Positions 11,065-23,915 of a stretch of DNA of 64,000 nt are shown one piece after another. Both the position numbers and the translations under genes were made by a program. Numbering within the stretch: position 1 is the first letter of the stretch; each line of letters opens with the position of its first letter. The DNA lies in NCBI RefSeq assembly GCF_943734655.1, contig NC_071353.1:73989493-74053492 (forward strand). Direction: 5' to 3'. Source of the DNA: Sabethes cyaneus. Taxonomy: Eukaryota > Arthropoda > Insecta > Diptera > Culicidae. The notes below the pieces were generated by a model. The model ran no database searches. It saw only the letters and a list, made by a program, of their open reading frames with translations, and had not been told where the DNA came from.

Positions 11065-11329
11065 TCATCATGAATCTCGGATGATCTTTGTCATAATCTC
11101 GAGTTTTGCAAGCCCCCGAGTGGGCGGTACTTCCGACGGCGGGTCACCGGCAACACTCACGACCGTCTCGTCCTGAATGATCTAGTGTTACTATAGATAG
11201 TTTTTGTGGTCTTGTATTGACTAATGTTTTATGGAACAGTCTCGAATTTCTCGAGTTCGATTAGTTTTTGAGTTTCGCAAAAATCTCTGTGTTATTTGAA
11301 TGAGAGTCCATATCCCCCTACCACAGGGG

Positions 11330-12210
11330 TGAGAGGTCTCTAACTATCGTAAAATAAATTCAAGACTCCAAAATCTCCCACATGCCAAATTTGGTTCCAT
11401 TTGCTTGATTAGTTCTAGAGTTATGAGGAAATTTGTATTTCGTTTGTATGAGAGCCCCCCCTCTTAAAAAGGTAAGGGGTCCTAATTCATCATAGAAAAA
11501 ATGGTTGCCTCCAAAAACACCCACATGCCAAATATGGTTCCGTTTGCTTGATTAGTTCTCGAATTATGAGGAAATTTGTATTTCATTTGTGTAGAAGCAC
11601 CCCCTCTTAAAGTTGGGAGGGTTTTAATTCACCATAGAAAATATTTTTGCCTTTAGCAACCTCTACATGCCAAATTTGGTTCTATTTGCTAGATTAGTTT
11701 TCGAGTTATGAGGAAATTTGAATTTCATTTGTATAGGAGCCCCCCCTCCTAAAGTGGGTAGGGGTCCCAATTCATCATAGAAAAAAATTTTGTCTCCGAA
11801 AACACCTACGTGCCAAATTTGGTTCCATTTGCTTGATTAGTTCTCGAGTTATGAGGAAATTTGTATTTCGTTTGTATAGGAGCCCCACTTCCTAAAGTGG
11901 GGAGGGGTCCCAATTCATCATAGAAAAAAAATTTGTCTCCAAAAACACCCACGTGCCAAATTTGGTTCCATTTGCTTGATTAGTTCTCAAGTTATGAGGA
12001 AATTTGTATTTCGTTTGTATAGGAGCCCCCCCTCTTAAAGTTGGGAGGGGTCCTTATTCACCATAGAAAATATTCTTGCCCTCGAAAACTTTCACATGCC
12101 ATATTTTATTCCATTTGCTTGATTAGTTCTTCAGTTATGAGGAAATTTGTATTTCATGTGTATAGGATCCCCCCTCCTAAAACGGGGAGGGGTCCCAATT
12201 CATCATAGAA
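11330..12210 (-). repeat. ~143-bp tandem units of the Helitron-like element
   Basis: Six to seven units each contain CATGCCAAATTTGGTTCC, GATTAGTTCTCGAGTTATG and a C-run/G-run palindrome such as CCCCTCTTAAAGTGGGGAGG. Repeat phase is about 143 bp, judged from the TTATGAGGAAATTTG block near 11420, 11565, 11710, 11850, 11995 and 12135. Confidence 0.8.
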
Positions 12211-12215
12211 AAAAA

Positions 12216-13315
12216 CTACTAGGTATACAGCCCTAAGGGTTGTACGAATGGGTGACGTAGGACTATATCAGATCATTAGATCAAAGACTAATGCAAACTG
12301 CATTTATGGCATATGTATGTTTATAAGAATCTGTGAGTGACATTGTTTAAGTGAATGTTTAAAAGAGAGCGAAATATTCAGATTCAATTCTTCATTGAAT
12401 GCAATGGTAGCTTTGAAAATCCGTGAACAGGAGTTCATAAGTACAATGCCTGCATCCATTGAGACATAGAAGATTTGAAATAGTAATGAATGACCAGTCC
12501 CCACGTTATTGTATTAAATATGATTATGCGTAGCTTGACATGTTTCAATAATTTTACTTTTACTCGCTTGTGACCTTTAAAAGGGCCATTGGTTACAAAT
12601 AACATTAAAGCCAACGGATGTTCATCGCAAATAAGACGTGGCATTCGAATGTCCTCTTTTGACATGAATGGCAACAGGCATGTAAGTTAACTGCATCGAT
12701 TCACTGTCTTTTGCTCCGAAAATGTTTTACTAGTTTACTTTCACAGCTTACCGCTTGTTACATAGCAGAAATTTAGTACATACGCAAAAATTTCTGTTTT
12801 ATTTGTATGAGAGTGCTTATCCTCCTACCACAGGGGTCTCAAACCATCATAAAATAAATTCATGCCTCCATAAACCCCCACATGCCAAATTTGGTTCCAT
12901 TTGTTTGATTAGTTCTAGTTTTATGAGGAAATCGTATTTCATTTGTATGGGAGCCCCCCCGCCTAGAAGGGGAAGGGGTCGCAGTACACTATAGAAAAAA
13001 TGCTACCTTCTAAAACCCTCAAATGCCAAAATTGGTTCCTTTTGATTGATTAGTTCTCGGGTTTTGAGGAAATTTTTGTTTCATTTGTATAGGTGTCCCC
13101 TCTCTTACGCCGTCCATAAAATTGCTCTCTCGCCCCCTCCATAAAATTGCTGATCATTTCATCTTTCCAACGACATATAAATTGTTCAGCTTCGTTCAGT
13201 AGTTTAGTAGTTATTAGCATTTGAAATCTTTCATTCCAACGTTACACTTCCATTTTCGTTTTCACAAAGTGCTACCCAGTCCCAGATAATAAACAAAGAC
13301 GTAGTCCTACGTCAA
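12216..13315. mobile_element. Family B element, copy 1
   Basis: The left end is CTACTAGGTATACAGCCC, followed by AAGGGTTGTACG and GTGACGTAGGACTA. The right end is AAGACGTAGTCCTACGTCAA. Copy 2 (61890-63800) has the same two ends and the same order of internal blocks, which fixes the boundaries. About 12785-13105 is a fragment of the Helitron-like 143-bp repeat, shared by both B copies and therefore captured before they spread. No protein is encoded. The ends carry GACGTAGGACTA, also the terminus of family D, so B and D are probably related. Confidence 0.6.
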
Positions 13316-13852
13316 AAATTTTGTCTCCAAAAACACCCACATGCCAAATTTGGTTTCATTTGCTTAATTACTTCTCGAGTTATTGTGGAAGGGAAAATTG
13401 TGTTTTTTTGGTACAGGAGCCCCCCCCTCTTAAAGTGGGGAGGGGTCCTAATTTACTATAGAAAATATTCTTGCCCTCGAAAACCTTCACATGCCAAATT
13501 TGGTTCCATTTGCTTGATTAGTTCTCGAGTTATGAGGAAATTTGTATGGAAGCCCCCCCTTTTAAAGAGGAGAGGAATTATAATTCCCCTTATAAAGAGG
13601 GGAGGGGTCTCAATTTACTATAGAATAAATTCTTGTCACCGAAAACACCCACATGCCAAATTTTGTTCTATTTGCTTGATTAGTTGTCGAGTTATGCAGA
13701 AATTTGTGTTTCATTTATATGGGAGCCCCCCCTCTTAGTGGGAGGAGGGGTTTCTAACCATCACTAAAACCTTTCCTGGCCCCGAAAAACCTCTATATGA
13801 ATACTTTCATCCCGATTGGTTCAGTAGTTTTCTATTCTATAAGGAACATACG

Positions 13853-13853
<1 letters not shown>

Positions 13854-13898
<45 letters not shown>
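13854..13898. repeat. Short (GACA)n microsatellite of the Helitron-like element
   Basis: About eleven GACA units lie at the position where the copy at 32725-42131 carries 7 kb of the same repeat and the 26169-26768 copy has only about three units. This is the baseline state of that array. Confidence 0.9.
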
Positions 13899-13917
13899 AA
13901 ACCTTCTTTATAGGTAT

Positions 13918-14045
<128 letters not shown>

Positions 14046-14179
14046 TAATTATAAATGAATCATGCTGTTCGTTAATCATTTTTGAGCTTGATCTTTTAAT
14101 TTTTTAATGATATGTGGGCTGGTCATTCATTACTATTTCAACCTTTATGATGCACACAAGTGATTTTTAAAAGAAATCT

Positions 14180-14440
14180 CTATGTCTCAATGGTTGCAGG
14201 CGTTGTACTTATGAACCCATATTTTGAACATATTTTCAACGCCACTTGCATTCAATGAAAAATTCAATCTGAATATTTCGTTCTTCTCTTTCAAACATTT
14301 ACTTAAACAATGACACTCACATATTCTTATAAACATACATATGCCAGAAATGTAGTTTACATTAGTGTTTGATCTAATGCTCTGATATAGTCCTACGTCA
14401 TCCTTTCGTACAACCCTTAGGGCTGAATACCTTGTGTAGT
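14180..14440 (-). repeat. Family B fragment, copy 3
   Basis: Read in reverse, this matches the left 280 bp of the B copies: TAGTCCTACGTCATCC, then TTCGTACAACCCTTAGGGCT near 14400-14425. It includes the same CATTCAATGAA and CTTAAACAATG blocks as 12330-12430. The right half of B is absent. Confidence 0.6.
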
Positions 14441-15867
14441 TTTCGACGGTTTCGACTAAAACAATCGATGTATTGCCCGTTTCTATGGTAACAAAACGCG
14501 CTGCTTACTTTTTTGATAGCTTGAAATCGTCGCAGAAAGAATTTGCTTGGCTGTATGTAAGTAATAAGCATATATTATGTTTGTCTAGCACGTAAGCTAT
14601 TGATTTACTTGACAAAATAAACGATTCTTGCCCCCGCGACGATTCTGGCGACGGTTTCGCCCGCGGCGGTTATAATTCATCGCGTACGAAAGGGTGGGAA
14701 ATTGATAATATCCCTCACCTTTGACAGCTCAGCCAATTAACGAAACTCTTTCATTGTGGGCTAAAGGTTTGGTGCGATGTGCAACAGTGTTCGAGATATT
14801 TGACAATAGCTTAAGAAAATTTCATCATTTTAATATTTTAATACTTGTTAATCAAACATTTAGGAAAACAGTAAGCGTGATCGATTGGGTAACTCTTGAG
14901 AATTCTCGCTGCTCGTTGGGCTCCCAAGATGGCTGCTTCCACCTATCTCTCATAAGGTTGTGCGAGATCTCGTGAAATTTCGTCTTTACCGAATTCGAAC
15001 GAAACCAAACGAAATTAACCATAAATTCAGCTGTAGTACAATGTTAGTTCGATTTCGTCAAATTTTTGTAAACACGAACTTTGAATTTTTCTAGGCAGAA
15101 AGCTTTACAGAATATAAAAATCGTTTCCACTAATAAGATTCAGTAGAATGATTTCTCTAATTCGGACAAACGTAAGGCATATTTTATTTTGAACACTTTC
15201 ATTTGATTTTGTCATAGTGTAAATGAGGTACTGTGGCTCATGCGTTACGCGATCACTATTTTGGCCCACTCCATTTGATTTTGCCGTAATGGGCCAAAAT
15301 AGAGACGCCTAAGGCATGTGCCAAAATATATCCAATATCCTAATTGTTCAAATTAAAGTACGCGTAACGTCTGTCCAAAATAAATAAATCACCCTACGCT
15401 AGTTGAAAGAAGAGTAGTGTCGCGAAGATTTTGTATTTGTATTTACATAATAACGTAATGTATCGGAACGACAAGTGCTGTTTTCCTTGTATAATTTCGC
15501 TTTTCTTCCGGTAAATCATCGATTATTTTGGATACCACACCCGTGTTCGAGAGCTGATTTACTGCTGCATGTAGGTTCACGCTTCAACAGCGCCCGTGCG
15601 TGATGCTCGTAGAATGCCGGCCACATCATCTTGCTACAATTCAGCATAGGTCGTCCGTTCTTTGGGGAGAGGCCCAATCTTCTTCCTGAGACCTGGACTT
15701 TTTCCTATCCTTAGTTCTTCCATTTGGGCTTACTTGGTTGATTGGTTTCCCGCCTGCACGCTTCGAAAGTATCCGCAAGAATAAGCTCCATATGCTACAT
15801 ACACCTCTATTTATATGTAATCGTATATATATATATATATACACACGATTGCATATAATAGATTTTA
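14441..15867. other. Unassigned intergenic DNA
   Basis: No convincing gene is present. A short (TA)n run lies at 15824-15840. A TTTTGGCCCA..ATGGGCCAAAAT inverted pair lies at 15262-15292, a possible small hairpin. No repeat shared with the rest of the window was noticed. Confidence 0.4.
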
Positions 15868-16256
15868 GGGGCCAGGAAAGGTTTTAGTGATGGTTAGAGA
15901 CCCCTCCCCCCACTAAGAGGGGGCTCCCATCCAAATGAAACACAAATTTCTGCATAACTCGAGAACTAATCAAGCAAATAGAACAAAATTTGGCATGGGG
16001 GTGTTTTTGGTCGAAAGAATTTATTCTATGATAAATTGGGACCCCTCCCCTCATTAGAAGGGGAATTATGACTCCTCTCCCCTTTAAGAGGGGGGGCTTC
16101 CATACAAATGAATTGCAAATTTCCTCTTATCTCGAGAGCTAATCAAGCAAATGGAACCAAATTTGGCATGTGGGGCTTTTAGGGGGCAGAAATTTTCCCT
16201 ATGATGAATTAAGACCCCTCCCCTGTTTAGGAGGGGGGGCTCTCATGCAAATCCCA
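15868..16256 (+). repeat. Helitron-like element fragment
   Basis: It starts GGGCCAGGAAAGGTTTTAGT, as at 39870-39890, and runs through two and a half 143-bp units with AATTTGGCATG and CTCGAGAACTAATCAAGCAA. Neither terminus is present. Confidence 0.75.
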
Positions 16257-16645
16257 GAAATCACTACTGTCTAGGTTTATTTATTTTCCTACGTCTACCT
16301 GGTTTTCCTGGAACGAGCGACAGCGAGTAAGGAGAGGATCGCGAAATGGTACTTTCCACAAAAAAGTTTTCCGTGAAATGGTACATTTCGCTTAAAGTTT
16401 TTCACAAAATGATATTCGGCGAAATGTTGTACAATCATGGCGAATATTACTATCCGCTTTCTGGCTATGCAATGAGGGGACAGGGGAGTTGTTTTCTACT
16501 TTACTGTGAGGAAAAATTGCAAATTTGTATATTAAACTACCCATTCCTGGTAACTAATAAGCATTAACATAAGCAGCAAATCAGCGTACCTGGCATTTTA
16601 TACTGCACGTTGTTGTATATTAAGTTTTTGACTGCATAGGTGTTG
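16257..16645. other. Unassigned spacer with simple internal redundancy
   Basis: No gene is present. A CGAAATGGTAC motif recurs with variants near 16342, 16373 and 16412. The spacer ends at the 5'-truncated start of a CR1 relic. Confidence 0.4.
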
Positions 16646-17135
16646 TAAATGGTGGTTGGTTGTTGGCGATTACAATATGCCAAAATTGTGTTGGATGCCA
16701 GAGGAAATTTTAAATTGTTTGCTACCCATTAACGCTTCTTCCGAGCAAGAAACTACTTTGACTGAGTCTGTTATTACTAGCGGTCTGCTTCAGATCAACC
16801 ATTTGACAAATGTAAACGGTAGGCTTCTTGATTTAGCATTTATCAATGACAACAGTTGCGTACAATTATTGGAACCACTGTTACCATTGCTACGAGTTGA
16901 CCAACACCACCGGCCTTTTGTGTTACTATTCGAATTACCCGACAAAAAACAAATGTTTCTAGTGTTATGGATCCGTATGCTTTCGATTTTAGCAGGTGCG
17001 ATTTTGTGTCACTCAATAGATCATTTGCCGAGGTTCGCTGGGAGGAATTTCTGTTTGGATGTAGTGTCGATGAAGCTGCGTCTCGCTTATATGAGCATAT
17101 GTTTGTTGTGATTCGTGAAGTTGTGCCTCTGAAAA
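16646..17135 (+). pseudogene. CR1 retrotransposon relic, endonuclease part (copy 1)
   Basis: The segment matches copy 2 at about 58712-59190. It starts VVGDYNMPKLCW (GDYN catalytic box), continues through the LDLAFINDN block and DQHHRPFVLLFEL, and stops after a PLKK-like end where copy 2 reads VPMKQ. Frame changes near 16960 break it. It is 5' truncated, lacking ORF1 and the first part of the endonuclease. The other half resumes at 22064 after a 4.9-kb insertion. Confidence 0.75.
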
Positions 17136-17660
17136 AACCCGATTTAATCCACCTAGTGGTGAAAGGAACCTTTGTTATACGGTCTTACTTGCTATTTGAG
17201 ATAGAAATCGACACGGCTTCGGAACATAATTCATCTATTGGTTATCGTTACGTAGTGCGTTGGTTTACATAAAATTTTTGGAAATTGAATAAGTTTACAA
17301 AATTTGAACAAAATAGGAACACTTATAAATTTTGATAGATCCTTTATTCATGAAATTGCTGAGTAAGGATAAGTAAGTTGCTATTAATCTGAGTAATTGC
17401 AAATAAAAGTAAGTTGTAAGAGGAAATCTTATTCTTTAACATATACATTGTCTAGTAAAGGTCTAGTTTATAGGTTTTTAAACTATGCATAGTTTCCTTT
17501 AATGCTATTCTATTTGAATCACATCAGTAGAGTTTTGCCTTTCTACTATATAAATATATAGTATAAAGGTATAGAAATCACTTGGAAAACCGGAAATGGA
17601 AAGAAGGTCCTGCGGGCCGAATGTCATATACCATTCGACTCAGTTTCGAAAACTGAACAT

Positions 17661-18282
<622 letters not shown>

Positions 18283-18844
18283 ACGCTTTTAATCTCACTC
18301 ACTTTTCTCGGAGATGGCAGGACCGATTTTAATGTTCTTAGTGTCAAATGAAAGGTCTAGGTGTCCCATAGGTCGCTATTGAATTTCATACTGATCGGAC
18401 TTTTAGTTCAAAAGTTTTGTATAAAAATATGAAAAATATGGGACTTCATTATCTTACAGGTCCCTTAACCGATTTGAACAAAATTGATTGCATATGAAAG
18501 AGGAGCCTTGCAAACCCTTAACTTCCAAATTTCATGACGATTGGGCTTGTAGTTTGAAAGTTACATAAAGAAATGTGAAAAAATAGTATTTAAAACATAT
18601 TTTTGTAACATATAAGCATTAATTCAATGAAAAACATCACGCATTTTATTATTATTTGAAAATTACTGCTGGGATCTATCAAACGAAACCGAGTTATTAA
18701 AAATCGGACGGTTCATTCAAAAGTTATTTAATGACAATTGATGACAATTTGCAATTTTTAAATTTGCATTGAAATTCAAGAAAAGATGTTTCTCACTTTT
18801 GTGAATCAATTGTCTGAAGTTTTTGAAGCCTCTTAGTGGAATAC

Positions 18845-19050
18845 GAAATTTGAAATTAAAGAAAAGAAAAAACTTTTACCGACTAAATTCCACAATTTAA
18901 TATTTATTCGCGACAAATACGTATACGCTTTGAAATAAGACACTGACGAAGCGTGCACGTCGTAGGTGAACTACGTACCTGTTGCAAATAAATATTAAAT
19001 AATGGGATTTAATCAAAAAGCTTTTTCTTTTCTTTGATTTCAGATTTCAA
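18845..19050. mobile_element. Foldback MITE with a ribozyme-like centre
   Basis: Arms of about 75 bp are inverted copies: left TTTGAAATTAAAGAAAAGAA, then a CTAAATTCCACAATTTAATA block; right its complement ending GATTTCAGATTTCAA. The apex contains CTGACGA (18950-18956), a short stem and GTGAACTACGTAC, resembling the CUGANGA..GAAA core of a hammerhead ribozyme closed by the MITE's own arms. The resemblance is partial, with GAAC where GAAA is expected. Confidence 0.55.
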
Positions 19051-20196
19051 TTGTCATTTTGTTCACTTGCTGTTACTCACAATTGTGCACGAAAAGCAAA
19101 CAGCGAAGAAAAGCAGTTAATTTAAGTATGTAGGTATAGGTATAGTATAGTATGATGTATAGGATTAAAAATACTAATGAGTTGATTTTTCCAGATAAAT
19201 TTATACAAATTTCAAACAAATTTTGCGCATCAATAGACGCTCTTTTTAATCAATAGATACTAGAGCTTAGAAATGTTATATGAAAAATAAGAAGTAAACG
19301 TTGCACGGTAGTAATTTTGTAAGATTTGTTTTCGTTAATGACATTTTAAAGGACAGATGTCTTATGTCATGTATCATGTTTTAATAAATAAATCAAAAAT
19401 GACAAGCACTGGAAATCATATCGATCATATTTCCCATTCTCAAGCATGTTTAAGGCGCAGCTTGCACTATTTTTCGACCTCATCTTGTTTTCCTAACCCT
19501 CTAACATTGTAAAAACGATGCGATCAAGCTAATGACTATCTTTTCATGAAAGTACATTCAAAAGAAGCTTAAGTTTTGATTTTCATGCAAAATAATTATC
19601 TGAAGGAGCGCCAGCTAAGAAAAAGTTCAATTTCTCTTTTTCATATCTAATGCTCTATTCAGTTATTTTTTCTAATTCAAATATATTGCAAAATTGAAGG
19701 CAAGCAAACTAATAGTAAAATTTTGAGATTAATCGTTTTGTTGTCGATATCCTTTGTCTTCAAAAGCGAAGTATAATAATAATTTTTCTGAACTCTTGTT
19801 TTTCAAAGATGCTAACTTTTGAACGCATGGTATTAATTAATTATCAAAAAATCTGTTATGAAAACATATTTCATATTGTCAATTCAAAACAAGTTTCGTA
19901 TGTGGCTCTGAAGCCCGAAAGTTAAGGCCGACCGGTTATAAAACTAAATAAGGTGTTACAAGTATTTACGCACCCAAGGAAAGAAAATTTAATTATTCTA
20001 CGCAATACGTTGGTAATTTTACTGGCAAATAAGGATTTTGAGGAATACGGAACGGATATTTAAAAATATAGACAAGTTAATTATACATAGATGTTCCTGA
20101 GAAATTAAATAATGATTATTGTGGCAGTAGAAAGGCTAGGTCACGCCGCTAGGTGGATTAATTCGGGTTTTTTTGAATAATTTTCATCAATTTTTA

Positions 20197-20839
20197 TTAA
20201 CCTTCGGTTACTCACGCTTTTGTATTTGATACAACACGTGTAGGTTTTCCAACTCAATTTTGTTATAAAGTTTAAAATGCATCCGTCTGCTGGTAGTCGA
20301 GTAATTCGGAGTCAAAATTAGGGTATTCTTTATAATCAAAGTTCTACAGTTCCTAAACAAGCAAGCATACAGGTACACTATTTTTAGCAAAGTTGTGTAT
20401 TTTTATTATTTGTACAATTTTGTAGTACATAAAAAAGTTATACAACAATTACAAAAAGAGCAAAAATAGAAAAACTGATTTTACAAATTCAAATACAATA
20501 AATAAGATTTTTCTATCTTTGCTGCAGAGATAGAAGGTTACTGTCTTCAGCAAAATTTCTTGTAATAGTATGCTATATAACTTTGCAGAACACATCAATG
20601 TGTTATATGGACACTGAAGAAAAATAAATATTTTATTTCACTTTTAGGGGGATTAATCAAAATTTAAATTCTACCAGACGATAAAACTTTCAATTTCAAG
20701 AAACTCTTCCAAAGGTTTGATAAACTTGAAACCAAGTTTTCCCAGTCCAAACTCCCTTGCACACGTTTTCTTTGGTTTGGGACTATTTTGCGCGCGAGTA
20801 ACTGTGTTACAAAAGTTGGCGCGAGTGTTCGAGGGTTAA
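20197..20839. mobile_element. TTAA-bounded MITE
   Basis: The left end is TTAACCTTCGGTTACTCACG and the right end, inverted, is TTAACCCTCGAACACTCGCG, an imperfect ~20-bp inverted repeat. TTAA at both edges fits a piggyBac-type target, but a TA target cannot be excluded. No transposase is seen. Confidence 0.5.
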
Positions 20840-21431
20840 TATCTTTTGACCGGTAAAACCAATTCTTATGAAATTTTGCATATATATTGGTAGTGTCAAA
20901 ACCTCTCGATTGATATTAAAATAATTGAAATTAGGTAAATTTTCTTGGTTAAAATCATTATAAATTATTGTTTATTTTGGTGTGGTGTACACGGTTGCTC
21001 ATAACTTTCAAATTAAACGTCCAATCAAAAAATCATTCAATAGTGATCTATTAGGATATATTATCTTTCAAATGAGACTAATAGCGCATAAATCGGTTTG
21101 GCCATCTCTAAGAAACAGGCGATAATTATTACCTTATCAAAACAGGTTTTTTAAGGCTAATTTTTAAACTACTTGTTTGTTTTCAATAACAAATTCCTGA
21201 ACAATTTAGCTTTAATAAGGGCTTTCATTTGATACTAAGATCGTTGAAATCGGTCGTGTAGTTCCCCATGTCACGTATTTTTCACATTTTTGCTTATAAC
21301 TTTTAAACGAAACGTCGCATCACGAAACAACTCAATAGGGATCTACCTTTCAATAATACCTTTCAAACAAAAGTAATAGCGAACGATTCGGTTCAGCCAT
21401 CTCTGAGAAACAGGCGATAGAAAAAATCATT

Positions 21432-21963
<532 letters not shown>

Positions 21964-22063
21964 TGCTCAAATCGTCGAACCCTATCGATTGGTATATGTG
22001 ACTCGGATCAATTTCGTGTTTTTCGACCAATTTTTAAACCTTTGTAATTATAGTATAACAAAG

Positions 22064-23602
22064 GTAAAACACGTCGGTCTCTTGGTAGAAGGCAACCCTG
22101 GTGGAATGATGAGTTGCAGCGTCTACGGAATCGTCTTCGTAAAGCTAGAAAGCAATATTTTCGCTCCCGAGATGAACGGCGTAAAGTTGCATTGCATGAC
22201 ATTGAGAGCGAATACAACTCTTTGCATGCTCGTTGCTTTCGTTGTTATATTCATCACATGGAAGGAAACATCAAGCGTGATCCTAAGTCGTTCTGGTCTT
22301 ATGTTAAAAATCGGAAACAACAGACTGGTGTCCCACATCGTGTTCGTTACAACGACATTGTAGCCGAGTCGCAGTTAGAGTCAGCAAACTTATTCTCATC
22401 CTTTTTTCGAAGCGTGCAAAGTAATAACCGCCCACCTTCGTCTAAAGCGTATCTGAATAGTTTGCCGTTTTTCGATTTGAATGTGCCACTTTTCAACTTT
22501 ACGCTAAGCGAAGGATGTTAAAGCTGCAATCAATCAATGGATCCAAGGGCGCCAGACCTGACTACTTACCACCGCTACTGTTTAAAAACTGTGCTGAAAC
22601 GCTAGCAATACCTGCGAGAATTATTTTTAACCGTTCGATGGCTGAAGGAACTTTCCCCGATGTATGGAAGACTGCTGCAATAACGCCTATTCATAAGGCC
22701 GGCAGTTTGCAAGAAGTTACTAACTACCGTGCGATCTCAATTCTGAGCTGCTTGCCAAAGATATTCGAGAGCCTCATCCACGACTCGCTGTACCCGAAGA
22801 TTCACCGTATTATTTCTGAATGGCAGCATGGATTTGTTAAAAAACGATCGACAACTACGAACCTGATGGCTTATGTTTCATCGCTGATAACTGCTCTTGA
22901 TAAACGACAGCAAGTCGATGCCGTTTATGTCGATTTTGCGAAAGCTTTCGACACAGTGCCGCACGTTTCATTGGTAGCTAAATTGGAAAAAATGGGGTTC
23001 CCTGTGTGGCTAACACGATGAATATTTTCATACCTCACTCAACGTACTGCGTATGTACGCGTAAATGGAACAAATTCGACACCCTTCAAGATAGAATCAG
23101 GTGTGCCTCAAGGTAGCCACCTTGGCCCACTACTGTTTACACTGTTTGTGAACGATTTGTGCTCTACCATACAATCTCCTAAATACATGTTTGCAGATGA
23201 TCTTAAATTCTTCCGGGTAGTAGAGTCGGCAGCTGACTGCAGTGCAATCCAGGCAGACATTAATTCATTAAAGGATTGGTGCTTGTTGAACGGGATGAAG
23301 GTGAACGTTCAGAAATGCAATACCATCTCTTTCTGTAGAAAGAGACACGTTACTTTGTTCGAATATAAAATGCCAACAGCAAACATCAGTCGGGTGAATA
23401 CGGTTAAAGATTTAGGCATTCTATTGGACACTAAATTGACCTTCACCCAACACATTGCAGCTTGTACCGCAAAAGCTTTTACTGTTTTAGGATTCATCAA
23501 AGAAACACAAAGCAATTCGTAGATGCTTACTGCTTAAAGTCATTGTATTGTGCACTTGTTCGCAGCGTACTCGAATATGGTGTATTAGTGTGGGCTCCCT
23601 AC
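22064..23602 (+). pseudogene. CR1 retrotransposon relic, reverse transcriptase part (copy 1)
   Basis: The relic continues the endonuclease part at 16646-17135. It encodes WWNDELQRLRNRLRKAR-like linker sequence (shifted frame), then the reverse transcriptase: ITPIHKAGSLQEVTNYRAIS, the AVYVDFAKAFDTVPH box, GVPQGSHLGPLLFTLFVNDL and the catalytic FADD (near 23195). Breaks: a frameshift near 22515, TGA in place of Trp at 23019-23021 and a frameshift near 23505. It is cut off at 23602 inside VLVWAPY, where unrelated CCAAGTAACCAGTGAGC begins, so the C terminus and tail are missing. The sequence is clearly homologous to copy 2 but more decayed. Confidence 0.8.
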
Positions 23603-23739
23603 CCAAGTAACCAGTGAGCACTTAAAGAAGCAGAAATCTAACTTTTTATTAGCCTATGGTGCACACCATATCGTGCAGCACTGGTCTATATGCTTATAAA
23701 ACGCTATTAAAAAGCCGGTTTTTGCGAAATATCCGGCTA

Positions 23740-23910
23740 CATTAGTGCTTGGAGATTTGCAAATGCATAAAACGTAACGCCTGTTGCGTAACGGTAAAAC
23801 GTCAAACATGAAAAATTTGAAAAATATATATGTTCATCCTTTTTATCTTCCCTCTCTGTTATCCTTATCCTCTGTTGACGTTTTAATATTGCTTTTTGAT
23901 AACTTTCCTT
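23740..23910 (-). repeat. Possible SINE-like repeat, part 1
   Basis: On the minus strand this continues the tRNA-like sequence at 25871-26000 across the Transib-like insertion. It is AT-rich with GAAGGAAAGTTATCAAAAAG and GAGGATAAGGATAACAGAG blocks. The assignment is tentative. Confidence 0.35.
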
Positions 23911-23915
23911 CTTCG

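Noticed and set aside
13385..13738. Open frames within 143-bp repeat units (also 39915-40325)
   Set aside because: They arise from tandem non-coding units on either strand and differ between copies.
22008..22363. Alternative frames over the CR1 linker
   Set aside because: Shadow frames of the reverse-transcriptase relic.
23602..23740. Possible MITE beginning ACCCAAGTAACCAGTGAGC
   Set aside because: Only one end could be seen, with no second copy or inverted partner in the window.
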